Part shown: one piece after another, positions 1 through 9,862 of the stretch
Position numbering within the stretch: the stretch's first letter is position 1
Layout of the letters: each line of letters begins with the position of its first letter
DNA from: Tricholomella constricta
Taxonomy: Eukaryota > Basidiomycota > Agaricomycetes > Agaricales > Lyophyllaceae
NCBI GenBank assembly: GCA_013368375.1
Contig: JAACJP010000033.1
Location: 248,001 to 312,000 of the forward strand
DNA: 64,000 bases
Direction: 5' to 3'
Program-made: the position numbers and the translations under genes
Notes under the pieces: model-generated
Database searches by the model: none
What the model saw: the letters and a program-made list of their open reading frames with translations, nothing else
What the model was told of the DNA's origin: nothing

Positions 1-150
1 AGTAAATCCGGCGGAATCGGTTGTATTGAAGTTGACATGTGAACCACCTAGAATAACACATGGTGGCGCAAGATACAGGGCAGAAGATCGTCGGCAAGAA
101 ACATGCATTCGAAATAAGCTATGGCAATCAGTAAATACATCACGTCCAAA

Positions 151-1537
151 TTAAGAAGCGCCCGTCGATATGTCACGCCGATCCCTCTCCAGATTTTCAA
201 GCAGGGAGAACAGCTGGAGGCCCTCCTTCGTCCGCTCTGCATCGTCACCGTCAAACTTGCGTTTCAAGGTGTGGCCCACCTTGGTCTTGCTCAGCGATCG
301 AGCGGTTCATCCGCCATATTTGACCCATCGAAAAAGGCCTCCGGCACAGTATTGGCTGATGGACACCCTGCCCTCACCCTTCTGAATAGGGGTATTACCA
401 TGACGAAGGATGCTCGAGGGAATCAGAATGGTGGCGCCTGGTGGAAATTCGATCACGAGGCCAAGATCGAACAAAATCAAATGGCCGCCTTTCTTCGGGT
501 CAAAAGAGCCGCCGGAAGTGAGCGCGCACATGCCATACGCGACGTTGCCGGGATCGGTGTGGTCAAGCGTGACACTTTCGGGGCCCATGTTGAAGCTGGC
601 GGCCGGGAAAATGCTGTTCGAGAAATTGACGCGAAGGTCTTTCTCCATGGCGTGTAATTGTGCTAAGTTCGACGCATAGTGCTTGTATAGCTTCGGTGCA
701 TAGAAAGCGAATGCACCTGTCAATCATTTTTGTAAGTAAGTCATCTAAAGTACAGGAAGGAACGCACTAGATTGAAACCCTGCAATCCGTCGGATATTTG
801 GATCATCCAACAAGGAATCAAGGAGCTCGCGCCTGTCCTTGGGATGCACTAGGTTACCGGGTTTCTGATGGATACGCGCTTAGTGGTAGATTAAGGTATT
901 GATGTGCAGAAACTTACCACTTGCCCTCCTCCATGTGATACACCAGTCGCCAATGCGACAAAGCGGCCTCAGCGATGGTCCACTTGCGTCGTGTCGAAGA
1001 GTCCGTGCTGTTCGCCCTGAAGGCGAGCATTCGTCATTGACTTCTCGGCCGCTGACACCACCGATGCCCAGGATGGATCGCTGGGAGTACCAGCTAGAAT
1101 GACGATTGCACGGCCATCCTTGTCTGTGATGGCATGCGGTGTGCTTTCATAGTCGGGAGTCAGTCAGTGGTGAAAGATGATGTCGGCGCATGGATACTCA
1201 CCGCCCGTCCCATGGAAAAACCTGAAGCCCTTCCTTCTGAGCGTCCTTGAGAGTCCACGGAGTTTTCTTGAGCGACTCGAGGCGAGAGCCCACCCACCGC
1301 CCAGATGCAGCCGGGAGGCTGGTTGAGTCATGCAAGGTGCGCAGGAAGGGAAGGCCCACAGCGTTCAACCTTGGCGTACCACGAGGGACGTAGTCCTTGG
1401 CGTGCATGGCTCTTTGAGCCTTGCGTTGCATGCTGCGCCGAGCCTTCGACCGGGATTTGTTGCGGGGTTCTCGATACCGCTGCCTTCGCTTGCTGAGAAT
1501 GCGCTGGGGTCAGCAGCCGTCGGCATTGAGGATTCAT
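151..1537 (-). pseudogene. Decayed TET/JBP-like 2-oxoglutarate/Fe(II) dioxygenase
   Basis: Read on the minus strand with introns, the region gives a continuous family-like protein: a basic stretch (QRYREPRNKSRSKARR), then DYVPRGTPRLN, ALATGVSHGGGQ, KPGNLVHPKDRRELL, IRRIAGFQSS, AFAFYAPKLY and a catalytic core at 307-721. The core shows the double-stranded beta-helix signature: HTD (H and D at 559-561 and 553-555), a distal His in SSILRHGNTPI, and an Arg in GRVSISQY for 2-oxoglutarate. From memory this matches the fungal TET/JBP class that travels with KDZ DNA transposons; those proteins oxidise 5-methylcytosine. Two in-frame TGA codons interrupt it, at 969-971 (after DHR) and 307-309 (after WVKYGG). 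Beyond each, the same frame keeps family-like sequence (to a TAA at 151-153). It is therefore probably inactive, although a truncated protein ending at 307 would keep the metal ligands. No KDZ transposase is visible in the window. The N-terminal limit is uncertain. Confidence 0.72.
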
Positions 1538-1946
1538 TCAGCAGAGAGGTCATCTGGCTAGCAGAGGAGCTTACGGCACAAGCCACCATGGAGCGTGCTG
1601 CCAGAGAATGGTTCGGTGAGGAGGGGCACTTGACGAAGGCGCGACGCGTTGGCAGTGGCACCACAGGGCGGGGTGCGGTCCCAGGAGAGGATGGCTGCAT
1701 ACCTTCTATACCTTCTTCATCCCCCTCGCCCTCAGCAGTGTGCTCGTGCTCGGACTGCGCCTCGATCGCCATGGATAAAAGGGATTGAATGCATATCGGG
1801 GTTTCCACGTTGACGAGTCCTGGAGAGAATGAAGAGAAAACGGCGCCAGAGCGCGTCTAGAAATACGGTACATTAACCCAATAGGAAGTGAGATTATCAG
1901 TACGTACTGTTCGTTCCATAGCAGGGAGGTTGGAGGACAGGAGTGC

Positions 1947-2342
1947 GTCAAGCCAGCTGTAAGGAAAGGGAATAAGCATTGGCCCCTGAAACCAGCGTGA
2001 GGTGAAGATATATAGAAAGAAGAAATGGCGAACTGCCGTGTGCCCATGGGTGAGGCTCGCCGTACAGCCCGCCAAGTCGAGCGGAAGAATAAGGTACGAT
2101 AATGGAGCTGACTGTGGCATACCTTTGTGTTTTCCCAGCTCGTTGGTGTCAAGCCAGCTGTAAGGGAAGAGATTAGATATTGACCTTCGAAACCAGGGTG
2201 GACTGAATATATAAATAGAAGAGATGGTGAACTGCCGTGTGCCCATGGGTGAGGCTCGCCGTACAGTCCACCAAGTCGAGGAAGACGGTTCAATGAAAAA
2301 TTTGATTGTGGCATACCTTCGTCTTTCAATCTCGTCGAACTG
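1947..2342. repeat. Tandem duplication, two copies of about 201 bp
   Basis: Two diverged copies start at the shared GTCAAGCCAGCTGTAAG (1947 and 2148). They share the central segment around TGCCCATGGGTGAGGCTCGCC and end in TGGCATACCTT plus a pyrimidine-rich stretch. On the minus strand each copy has an acceptor-like TTACAG followed by CTGGCTTGAC and a downstream GTATGCC donor-like site. It may be a duplicated exon-intron unit upstream of the dioxygenase relic, or simply repeat DNA. Confidence 0.75.
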
Positions 2343-2395
2343 TGGCTTGTGGGTGTTGTGAAGAGACAGATGCACGTGGTCGGAATGTGGACCAC

Positions 2396-2726
2396 AACAA
2401 GTTTGAGTATCCTGATCGGGAAACCCCATCAGATGCCACTGCAATCTAACCGACACGAGTGGAGAATGGTACCGAACAGGTTGCAAACCGAGTAACAAAC
2501 ATTTCTCATATTCGTTCGTTGTACGTTTCTTCGCAACGGGAAGGTTCACTATTCGGTCAGACTGACCTTCATACGCTTAGGAACACATTTACGTTGCATT
2601 TTTGGCATAGGTGTGTGCCCATATGTATGGAGAGAAATTGACCTTGATTTAAGCGGCATCAGCGCGTCGTTTACACACTTGTAGACCTCAAACTTCCCTT
2701 TCGTCCACAACCATCCCAGAAAAGCC
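2396..2726. other. No gene recognised
   Basis: Short spacer between the tandem duplication and the next plus-strand gene. I see no coding sequence, RNA gene or clear promoter motif in it. Confidence 0.5.
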
Positions 2727-3771
2727 ATGTCAGATAGTGAAGATGCCGATGCCGGACTAAACAAACATCAGAGATACTATCGAAGGTGTGCAATCGTTTA
2801 TTTTATATGTATAAATGATTGCTCAATGGCTTACAGGAACATAGAGCAATGTCGGGAGGCGGCCAGAGTACGGATGGCAAAACTACGAGCACGAAGGTGT
2901 GTACTGAATCTGTAACGAGCGTCATTCATCGAAGAACTCATGCCCTGCCAGAAAATTATCTGAGGCTGAGCAGCGGAAGACAAAGAAGAGACGTCAACTC
3001 GAAGATGAAAAGTACGCATCCTTGATTCTCTTTCGTCATCGACATCCCATTTATTATTCTTAATCACCTTCGAAGACGGGAAAACGAAAGGTAATTTTAT
3101 TACAACGAATCCATTGACAATTACTGAACACTCTGTGCACTAGGTCTTCTTCACCCGACTCCAACGTAGACCAGGTCGATGCCGCGCGAATCACACTACC
3201 CCCGAGCAACGATCCCCTCGTCCTTCATTCCGACTTCATTGGCTACGACTACGACTTCGATCCGGATGTCTTTGCCGATGAAGCGACCACTAATCGTATG
3301 GGTGCATCGGTGGCGCAGTGCAAGGTACCACCGAAGCTGAATATTTCGTTTGGTGATTTGGATGCCCCGGATGACCTTGCGGACCCCGAAGGTGACACGG
3401 ACAATTCGGATGATTCACAGTACGATAAGTTTCAAGACTTGGCGGCTGAGATTCAGGTATGGAGAGATGGGTACGGAGGCTCACAGGGCTGGGCTTCGGC
3501 TCTCGACGCAAGTTGGGATCGTGCGTGGAAGACGGACACGACGGACAAGTGGCTCACAGCTGTCTGGGAACATGCAAACGAGGGACGAGATCTGCTGGCG
3601 CGAATGCGATTAATGGAAGGGCAACTGCCATTGGAGATGTGGAAATTGAGGGAGATGTGGAGGCAGGAGGTTGAGCTCGTCGAGGTGCTTGTTAGAGGAA
3701 TTACGGTGTTGGACCTCAAGTCTAGTCTCATTGATACCAGTAGCATAAATCTCATTACTAGAATGCACTAG
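2727..3771 (+). CDS. Small acidic protein with basic N-terminal motif, unknown function
   Basis: Starts MSDSEDADAGLNKHQRYYRR and is joined by short introns: after CGAAG near 2785 to the acceptor before 2838, one near 2897-2931, and one from about 3010 to 3144. The joined N-terminus reads QRYYRRNIEQ, then CREAARVRMAKLRARR. That is an Arg/Lys-rich helix resembling a bZIP basic region or a nucleic-acid-binding tail, with no leucine zipper visible. The rest is acidic (YDYDFDPDVFADE) and Trp-rich (WASALDASWDRAWKTD, LEMWKLREMWRQE). I do not recognise a named family. From memory, similar basic motifs occur in proteins encoded in transposon-rich parts of Agaricomycete genomes, and the dioxygenase relic next door has one too. 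Its TAG stop (3769-3771) abuts the stop of the convergent gene. Confidence 0.6.
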
Positions 3772-4508
3772 CTAAACAGTCAAGACAGTACGCGTAGTAG
3801 TAATCGCAACCTTTTGCACAAGTCCCTCGTTCAGTGCCTTCGCGTAGGCCTCTCGTGCGAGCTCCTCAGTCGAAAAGCGGATGGGATTGCCTCCCGGAAT
3901 GCCGATAACGTTTTCAGTTACTCCAGCACTGGTGTCGAGCAGATGAGCGGGGAAAGGTGATATAAGATTCGAACGAGATACTTACGGTCCACAGAAAACA
4001 CCAGGATTTCGGCCAACGATTACAGTATACCATTTTGCGGTCTCGCAGGTTTCATCTGAGATCTGAATTAGCTCGGTGGTCAGACAATAGATGGGTAAGC
4101 ATACCACGAGGGGTTGAAGGGCGGGACGATGGCGAATCCCATTCTGATGCGAGGTCTGACACACCCGAGCTCTGGGCTGAGGAAGTAGCCGCTTCAAAGT
4201 GTTGCAATTAATCGATCGGATGGCGCGAGGAGTCAAACACATACCTTGGCGGGTGGCATCGGTGCTGGTGCCTTGCTCCAATGAAAGTCGAAGCTCGATG
4301 CGCTGAAGGGCTGACAAATATATATTGATCAGAATTTCATTCCGTACAAATAACACGTACCAGCTTGAGCGGTGTTGAGCGCAGTCTGCGCCGTGTTCAG
4401 TGAGGACGAGCAAAGTGCGATAGACTCTGCCACGGCATGTGCATGGCGCTTATGCTCACCGCCAGCACCGAAGAGGAGATGGTCGGAATCGAGAGGCTGC
4501 TTGGACAT
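3772..4508 (-). CDS. Protein with RNase H1 N-terminal-like (Cauli_VI) domain
   Basis: Start at MSKQPLDSDHLLFGAGGE (4506-4508); stop TAG at 3772-3774. Several short introns. The N-terminal part is helical (SLNTAQTALNTAQAALQR). The C-terminus reads KWYTVIVGRNPGVFCGP, then VTENVIGIPGGNPIRFST, then EELAREAYAKALNEG. That is the pattern of the RNase H1 N-terminal hybrid-binding fold (K-W-Y-V-V-x-G-R...G-V-F, then a G-V-x-G...F-x-S/T-x-x-E-A step). This domain binds RNA or RNA:DNA hybrids in RNase H1, and free-standing copies are common in basidiomycetes. There is no RNase H catalytic domain here. A possible further upstream exon lies at about 4625-4730. Function unknown. Confidence 0.6.
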
Positions 4509-4950
4509 AGTAAAGGTGTGGAAGGCGGGTGGTACGTGGTGTTTCGAGTCTTTGTGCGATCGGTCAGCCTTTAATCAAATTCTGGGTATTCACATGGACT
4601 GTGGCATGTACCTGGATACTATATACGTCTGATGGATGTTGGGTTCAGATCGACCAGATCGTCGGCTACGATAGATTCTTCCGATGGCTCAGGATAGCCA
4701 TATGGCGAGGAATTGGGCCATTCCCTGCAAACAGTCATGGAAGTCAGTATGAATTTATGGCGTGTCAGCGTGAGGTGAAAGGACTAAATGAACCGGCCCA
4801 AGGAAGAGCACCAGAATTGCTATAGCTTCTTGCGGAATGTGTGGCGGGAGGAAAACATTGGGTGGTGTGATCGTGTATCGCGAATTTGAAATTGGCCAAG
4901 CATTAGAGCGCCTCATAATAAATCGTACTATGTAAACTCTAGTCGGTATT
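4509..4950. other. Spacer with possible extra exon of the minus-strand gene
   Basis: Mostly non-coding. On the minus strand at about 4625-4730, after a CAG acceptor, an acidic frame (EWPNSSPYGYPEPSEE, SIVADDLVDLNP) looks coding and precedes a GTACAT donor-like site near 4610. It could be a 5' exon of the 3772-4508 gene or a relic. Confidence 0.35.
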
Positions 4951-7577
4951 GTGGCTGCCATAATGCCCAAACGATGGACAAGCAAGGACCAAGTCGCATG
5001 GTTGCAGACACAAATTCCCGAGTTTATCGAGGCTCAGGCCAGCTCGACGACGGAGCGCTTCCACCAAGTTCTTGCAGAAAATTGGTTCAGGAAATGGCCC
5101 AGCCTGGTGGACGAAGATGGCGAGGAGATCACTGTCAGCAAACGAAAAGAGGTAAGTCGCTCTTGATGAGAACAATAGTTCACGTACTAACTTAACTTAC
5201 AGCAGCTCAAGCGGTGGTTCTCCTGGAACACGAAGTCGCATAAACGGGGAAAGGCGTCGACCAATGCCATATTCAGCAAAAAGGCGAAAAAACCCGCACG
5301 CGTACCACGACTTATCGAGGCATATCAACGTTTGTATTCCGAGAAGACACAGGCTGCTATTCGAAAGGCTATCACGGAGGCTGGCATGATTGATAGGAAG
5401 ACGCGCCTAGAAATAATCAAGGATGTTCCACGACAGATGTTAGAAGCAGAGGGGCCCGAAGTACTGGAGGAGCTCAAGGTATATGTCGAGGAGGCCAGAA
5501 AGACGAAGCTAAATGTGCTCGAGGATACCGAGTCTGAGAGCACGACGGAGCGCTCAGCTGATGAATATCACGAGTGCGTCCAATTCCGATCTGATCGCAG
5601 ATTGTATTTGTTGACTCCAGTTGCTCTTGTTCAACAGCGCCATTCAACAGTTCCCGACTGCCGTGAACAACTTCCTTCAGGTCGCTGCTGAGGCCACAGG
5701 TTGGGTCATACATCTCATTGCAGCTGGACCCAATCCGATCGCAAACGGCGACATTGCTAGCATCGAGTGAGTTTGTCGTCCTTTGTACTTGCTCTTGTCG
5801 TAAACTAACTTCAATCTAGGCAGTACTTTGGTCCTACATCAATCGCCGGGAACACGTTCCAGCAAGCACATGCGGGGTATCATGACCAAGTAGAGAAGCC
5901 GTTTCTTAATCATGTTAAGGCAATCTTTCGTAAGTCAAACCTCTTAGCGACAGTTTCCGTATGCTGAGTTTTGACCTATAGCGCATGATGTGAGGATGAC
6001 CCGCAAACTCCATTCCTCTGTGAAGAAGAGCCAGAAGACGACCTCACCAAGCTCACTTCATCTGAACCTCAATTCCCTTACAGCGTTCGACCCATCTGAG
6101 CGCGGCAGCACTGAGTCCTCTGGTTCCAACCTCCAAACCCCCACACAGCTCGACCCTTCCGATCACAGTTGGGCCGATCCCTCTGCTACGGGCGAATTCA
6201 ATTTAGATGACTACAGTACTATCTTAGCGAACTGGGAGGCTGAATTTGGACCGGTGACCGAAGATCCGCTGCTCGCCTTGACGAATTCACCCGCAACAGG
6301 CATGTCGTCCACATTGCCGAGCCCTACGACCTCAGCACTCACTTCAACCGCCCCATCCCCACTTCCTCATACAAGTACTGTCGCTTTCCCCCTCCCTATC
6401 TCAACTCGAGAAGCTAGAGCCTCATTTCCAGCACCTGTAGCCCTGGCCCCAACCATCTCGTTTCCAAATGCGACAGCCCTGGCACCCGCCGCAGCCGCCG
6501 TGGCCTCAACCAACCTGCAGCCTACTCCTACGACTACCCCGCTTTCCTCAACCGCTTCTCCAGCCCCGTCAACAAATGCGACAGCCCTGGAGCCCGCCGC
6601 AGCCGCCGTGGCCTCAACCAACCTGCAGCCTACTCCTACGGCTACCCCGCTTTCCTCAACCGCTTCTCCAGTTCCGTCAACAAATGCGACAGCCCTGGAG
6701 CCCGCCGCAGCCGCCGTGGCCTCAACCGACCTGCTGCTTACTCCTACGACTACCCCACTTTCCTCAACCGCTTCTCCAGCCCCGTCAACAAATGCGACAG
6801 CCCTGGAGCCTGCCGCAGCCGCCGTGGCCTCAGCCGACCTGCTGCCTACTCCTACGACTACCCCGCTTTCCTCAGCCGCTTCTCCAACCCCGTCAACCAA
6901 TGCGTCCCAGCCCCCCCAGCTTTCCTCGACCGCTGTGTGGCAGCCTCCCCTTGTCACCAACCCATTCTGGCAGCCCGTCCCGATCATGAACCCCCTCCAC
7001 TCTTTCCCGAACGCTACAAGCACAACTGCAGCCCCCACCCTTACCCCGACCCCTGTACCCCTTTCCCAGAAAGTCGCGGCCTCTGTGCCGGGCTTCGTGC
7101 CATCTTCCGCCAGCACATCACTCCCAATGCCATCGCCCGATCAGCTGCTCATTGCGAACGGCACAGCGTCGTCACCCTCGGACTATGTAATTCCAAACTC
7201 CGTAACACCCGAGCTCCGGGACGGTGTTACGCCAACGGACAAGAACGCGAGCGACTGTGCCACTAAAAAACGACAGGAAGCAAATCAGAAACGGGCGGAA
7301 ACCATGGCGAAGAAGAAGCTTGCTGCAGAGCAGAAAAAGAAGAAGGCGGCAGCGAAGAGGGCAGAAGAGATTGGGAAGGACACGACCTCCTCGTCGGGAT
7401 CGAAGCGCAAGGCAACTGCAGTGGAGGAGCGCACATCACGTCCTCGACAAACGATTCAGCCCCCAGCCCGAGCAGACCGTACTCCACCCCCTCCAAAAAT
7501 CACCAAAAAACAGTATGTACTCATTCGCGTCGAGTTTGCTCTTACCAATGTGACACCCATTTAGACGCCAAGAGTAA
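4951..7577 (+). CDS. Recurrent Agaricomycete family protein with tandem repeats and Lys-rich tail
   Basis: Starts MAAIMPKRWTSKDQVAWLQ (MPKRW at 4963 is an alternative start). Introns follow at about 5150-5203, 5580-5627, 5768-5820 and 5932-5982, and a last one at 7513-7564, ending in TAA at 7575-7577. The N-terminal half has WLQTQIPEFIEAQ, FRKWPSL, LKRWFSWNTKSH, YQRLYSEKTQAAIRKA, and later GWVIHLIAAGPNP, SIAGNTFQQAHAGY and PFLNHVKAIF. From memory this is the layout of a large, lineage-expanded Agaricomycete family with no known function, often found in repeat-rich DNA. The C-terminal half is Pro/Ser/Thr/Ala-rich with four near-identical 36-residue repeats, then a helix of K, A, R and E (KKRQEANQKRAETMAKKKLA) and KRKA-type possible nuclear signals. 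It may regulate a mobile element or be a domesticated copy; the sequence does not decide this. Confidence 0.65.
6466..6897 (+). repeat. Four 108-bp in-frame coding repeats
   Basis: Copies begin with AAATGCGACAGCCCTGG at 6466, 6574, 6682 and 6790; a fifth is truncated at 6898. Each encodes a 36-residue unit (NATALEPAAAAVAST, then a TPTTTPLSST type stretch). The period is exactly 108 bp and the copies are almost identical in DNA, which suggests recent expansion or homogenisation. Confidence 0.95.
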
Positions 7578-8733
7578 ACATGTGGGTTTAGTGAATGTAG
7601 TTCAGAATATGATGCTATTTTATCAATTCTCGACTCCTTATAAGCCGTTTACTTGAAGGGCAGGTGAAGGGATGTAAGCTTTGTTGGCGAACACTTAGGT
7701 AAAAATACCAGCGTGACGAAGTTCTAGTTTGGTCATGGCTGGGTTGTGAACAGTTATGAACAAATCGCGAACAGATTGAGAACATCTAGGTAAAAATACG
7801 ACGACCTCCATGGGAGAAAGACACTTTCAAAGTATATGATGAGAATAAAACACATACCTTTCTATAACACAGGCGACATTGAAAGCAGGCGGGTCTTACA
7901 TTGAAATCTAGGAAAAGTTGGAGCGAGACAAATATTTTCTAAGTCCTGGATTAGGTAATAGGAAAACAAGGCGGACTTGGCACTGCGCACGACAGCGACA
8001 AAGGAGTGCCTTGAATGCTAACGACGATGATCAAAAAAAGTTGATGCGAGTTTCCTCACGTGCAATAAGGGGATCATCCTTGGCGTTGTGTGGAACAGCG
8101 ACAAGGGAGTGCCGTGGATGCTGACGGCGATGATCAAAAGTTGATGGGGGGTTCCTGGCACGTGCAATGAAAAGATGACTCTTGGCATCGTGTGGAACGA
8201 CGAGGAGGGATGGCAGCAGGCTATTCGCAACAGTGGCCAGAAGCTACCCGCGTGGCAAGCCCAAATCGGTCCAACCGGTCCTGCCGGGTATCAAAAAACG
8301 GTCGGCACGGTTGTAACCGGTCAACTGCGGTGTTTTGCAAAATGAGGGTCATCAGTGAATCACAGTCCCGTTTGCAAAACGCTTTAACTGATGGTATCAG
8401 TTTGATTTTGCAAAGTTATGACAGTGTTGCCTGCGGACCCAGCCATGCTCTCAGTGGGCTCACGGTCTTGGGGGTCAATACATTATTAATAGCTGCTTAC
8501 ATACGCCCACACTAGTACAATACTGTCAAGCTCGCAATTGAATTTTTGGGGAAGCGTTGAATAGTAAAAATATCGCTGATGTGTAGTCAAGCTGGTTGGC
8601 ATATGCGCCACACAAAGCCGTTTGACCTGCCAGTGCACGTGCTGGGAATATACTTCCCAATTTGGGCTCCTTAAACTTTGACTTGTGACCGTTCGTCCCC
8701 TTCACTTGACTTGACCTCCCATTCTCCTCCGCG
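7578..8733. other. Repeat-rich non-coding stretch
   Basis: No gene recognised. It contains the 102-bp tandem repeat (7977-8210), a string of TTTGCAAA palindromes (8334-8414), ACCGG-rich direct and inverted motifs around 8260-8320, and the promoter of CWC15. It looks like remains of a small mobile element. Confidence 0.5.
7977..8210. repeat. Tandem repeat, period about 102 bp, 2.3 copies
   Basis: Units start at TTGGC (7977, 8080, 8182). They share a GACAAGGGAGTGCC-like block, a GATGATCAAAA block, and CACGTGCAAT before the next unit. The copies have diverged by substitutions and small indels. Confidence 0.8.
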
Positions 8734-9765
8734 ATGTCTACAGCCCACAGACCGACATGGGATCCAGCGCAGGCCAAAGATGTGAAAGGAGGGTCCCGAC
8801 AGTTCTCTGTACGGGACATGGCAGCCCATACAAAACTCAAATTTCGGTATGAACCAAGGCTCTCGTCATACATACACCAGTTCTGAATATATTTCTTAGG
8901 CAACAGGGGCAGACATCAACAGATGAGGTGAAAAAGCGGGACTTGAGGGCAGAACTCTTAGCTGCTGAGCAAGAAGCTAAGAATAAGAAGCGGAAAGCCG
9001 AGGGCAAACCCCCGTTACCGGTCGAAGGTGGCCCTGCGGATGATGAGGCCAACAAGCGGAGAAAGCTACTGCAAGAGGCTCTTGACATGGACAAAGACGA
9101 TGACGACGACGAGGAGGATGATAAGAAGGCAGACAAGGATGAGGAAGGCGGCAGGTAGGTCACGCCAGCCCAACTCTCCTCGTGTCATGCCTAATGCCTA
9201 TATGTAGCGACGAGGACGATTCTGATGAGGAAGACGATGAAGATGACACGGCAGAGCTTCTGCGGGAATTGGAAAAGATCAAACGTGAACGAGCGGAGGA
9301 GAAATCACGATTAGAGCAGGAGGAGTCTGCCACGACGGCTGCTGCACGCGACGCGGAGATTGCAACTGGTAATCCACTTCTCAATTTAGCCGCTGCTCTC
9401 GGACAGCAGACACCTAGTGGAATCAATACGACTGTGCCAGGGACGTTTTCAGTGAAACGGCGTTGGGATGACGGTACGTACCTCCTGGTCTGACATTATA
9501 CGACGTTGGCTAAGATGCTATTGTCACTATTACAGATCTAATATTCAAGAACCAAGCCATGGACACTCGAGATAAAGGGCAGGGCCACTTTGTCAATGAT
9601 CTTCTGCGGACGGAGTTTCACAAGTGCGTGCGCTATCTCAATGTGCTTTAACCACCACCTGACATGTACTGTTCTGCAGGAAATTCATGGCGAAATTTAT
9701 CAAGGTGAGATGTTCAGCTATCATCTACTAACTGCCCTTAGCTGACTCTTTCTCAACTCCAGTGA
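8734..9765 (+). CDS. CWC15: Pre-mRNA-splicing factor CWC15/Cwf15
   Basis: Subunit of the NineTeen/Prp19-associated spliceosome, acting in the nucleus during catalytic activation. Exons read as 8734-8846, 8900-9154, 9208-9473, 9536-9623, 9680-9704 and a final TGA at 9763-9765. The N-terminus MSTAHRPTWDPAQAK followed by SRQFSVRDMAAHTKLKFRQ is the highly conserved family start. Next is a coiled, charged middle (KKRDLRAELLAAEQEAKNKK), a long Asp/Glu tract, a helix (LLRELEKIKRERAEEK), and the C-terminal block NPLLNLAAALG, SVKRRWDDDLIFKNQA, TEFHKKFMAKFIK that packs into the spliceosome core. The last intron places the stop directly after FIK, as in orthologues. Complete and probably functional. Confidence 0.95.
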
Positions 9766-9862
9766 TTTACGCATCCATACGTGGAATTTCTGTGTTGTAT
9801 GTTTTAGTATGGGTTACTTATAAATGCTATAATAACCTTGGGGGCCATCTATCGTCTACACC

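Noticed and set aside
6367..7116. 249-codon antisense open frame
   Set aside because: Created by the 108-bp repeats of the plus-strand gene; its sequence is only Ala/Val/Gly-rich shadow.
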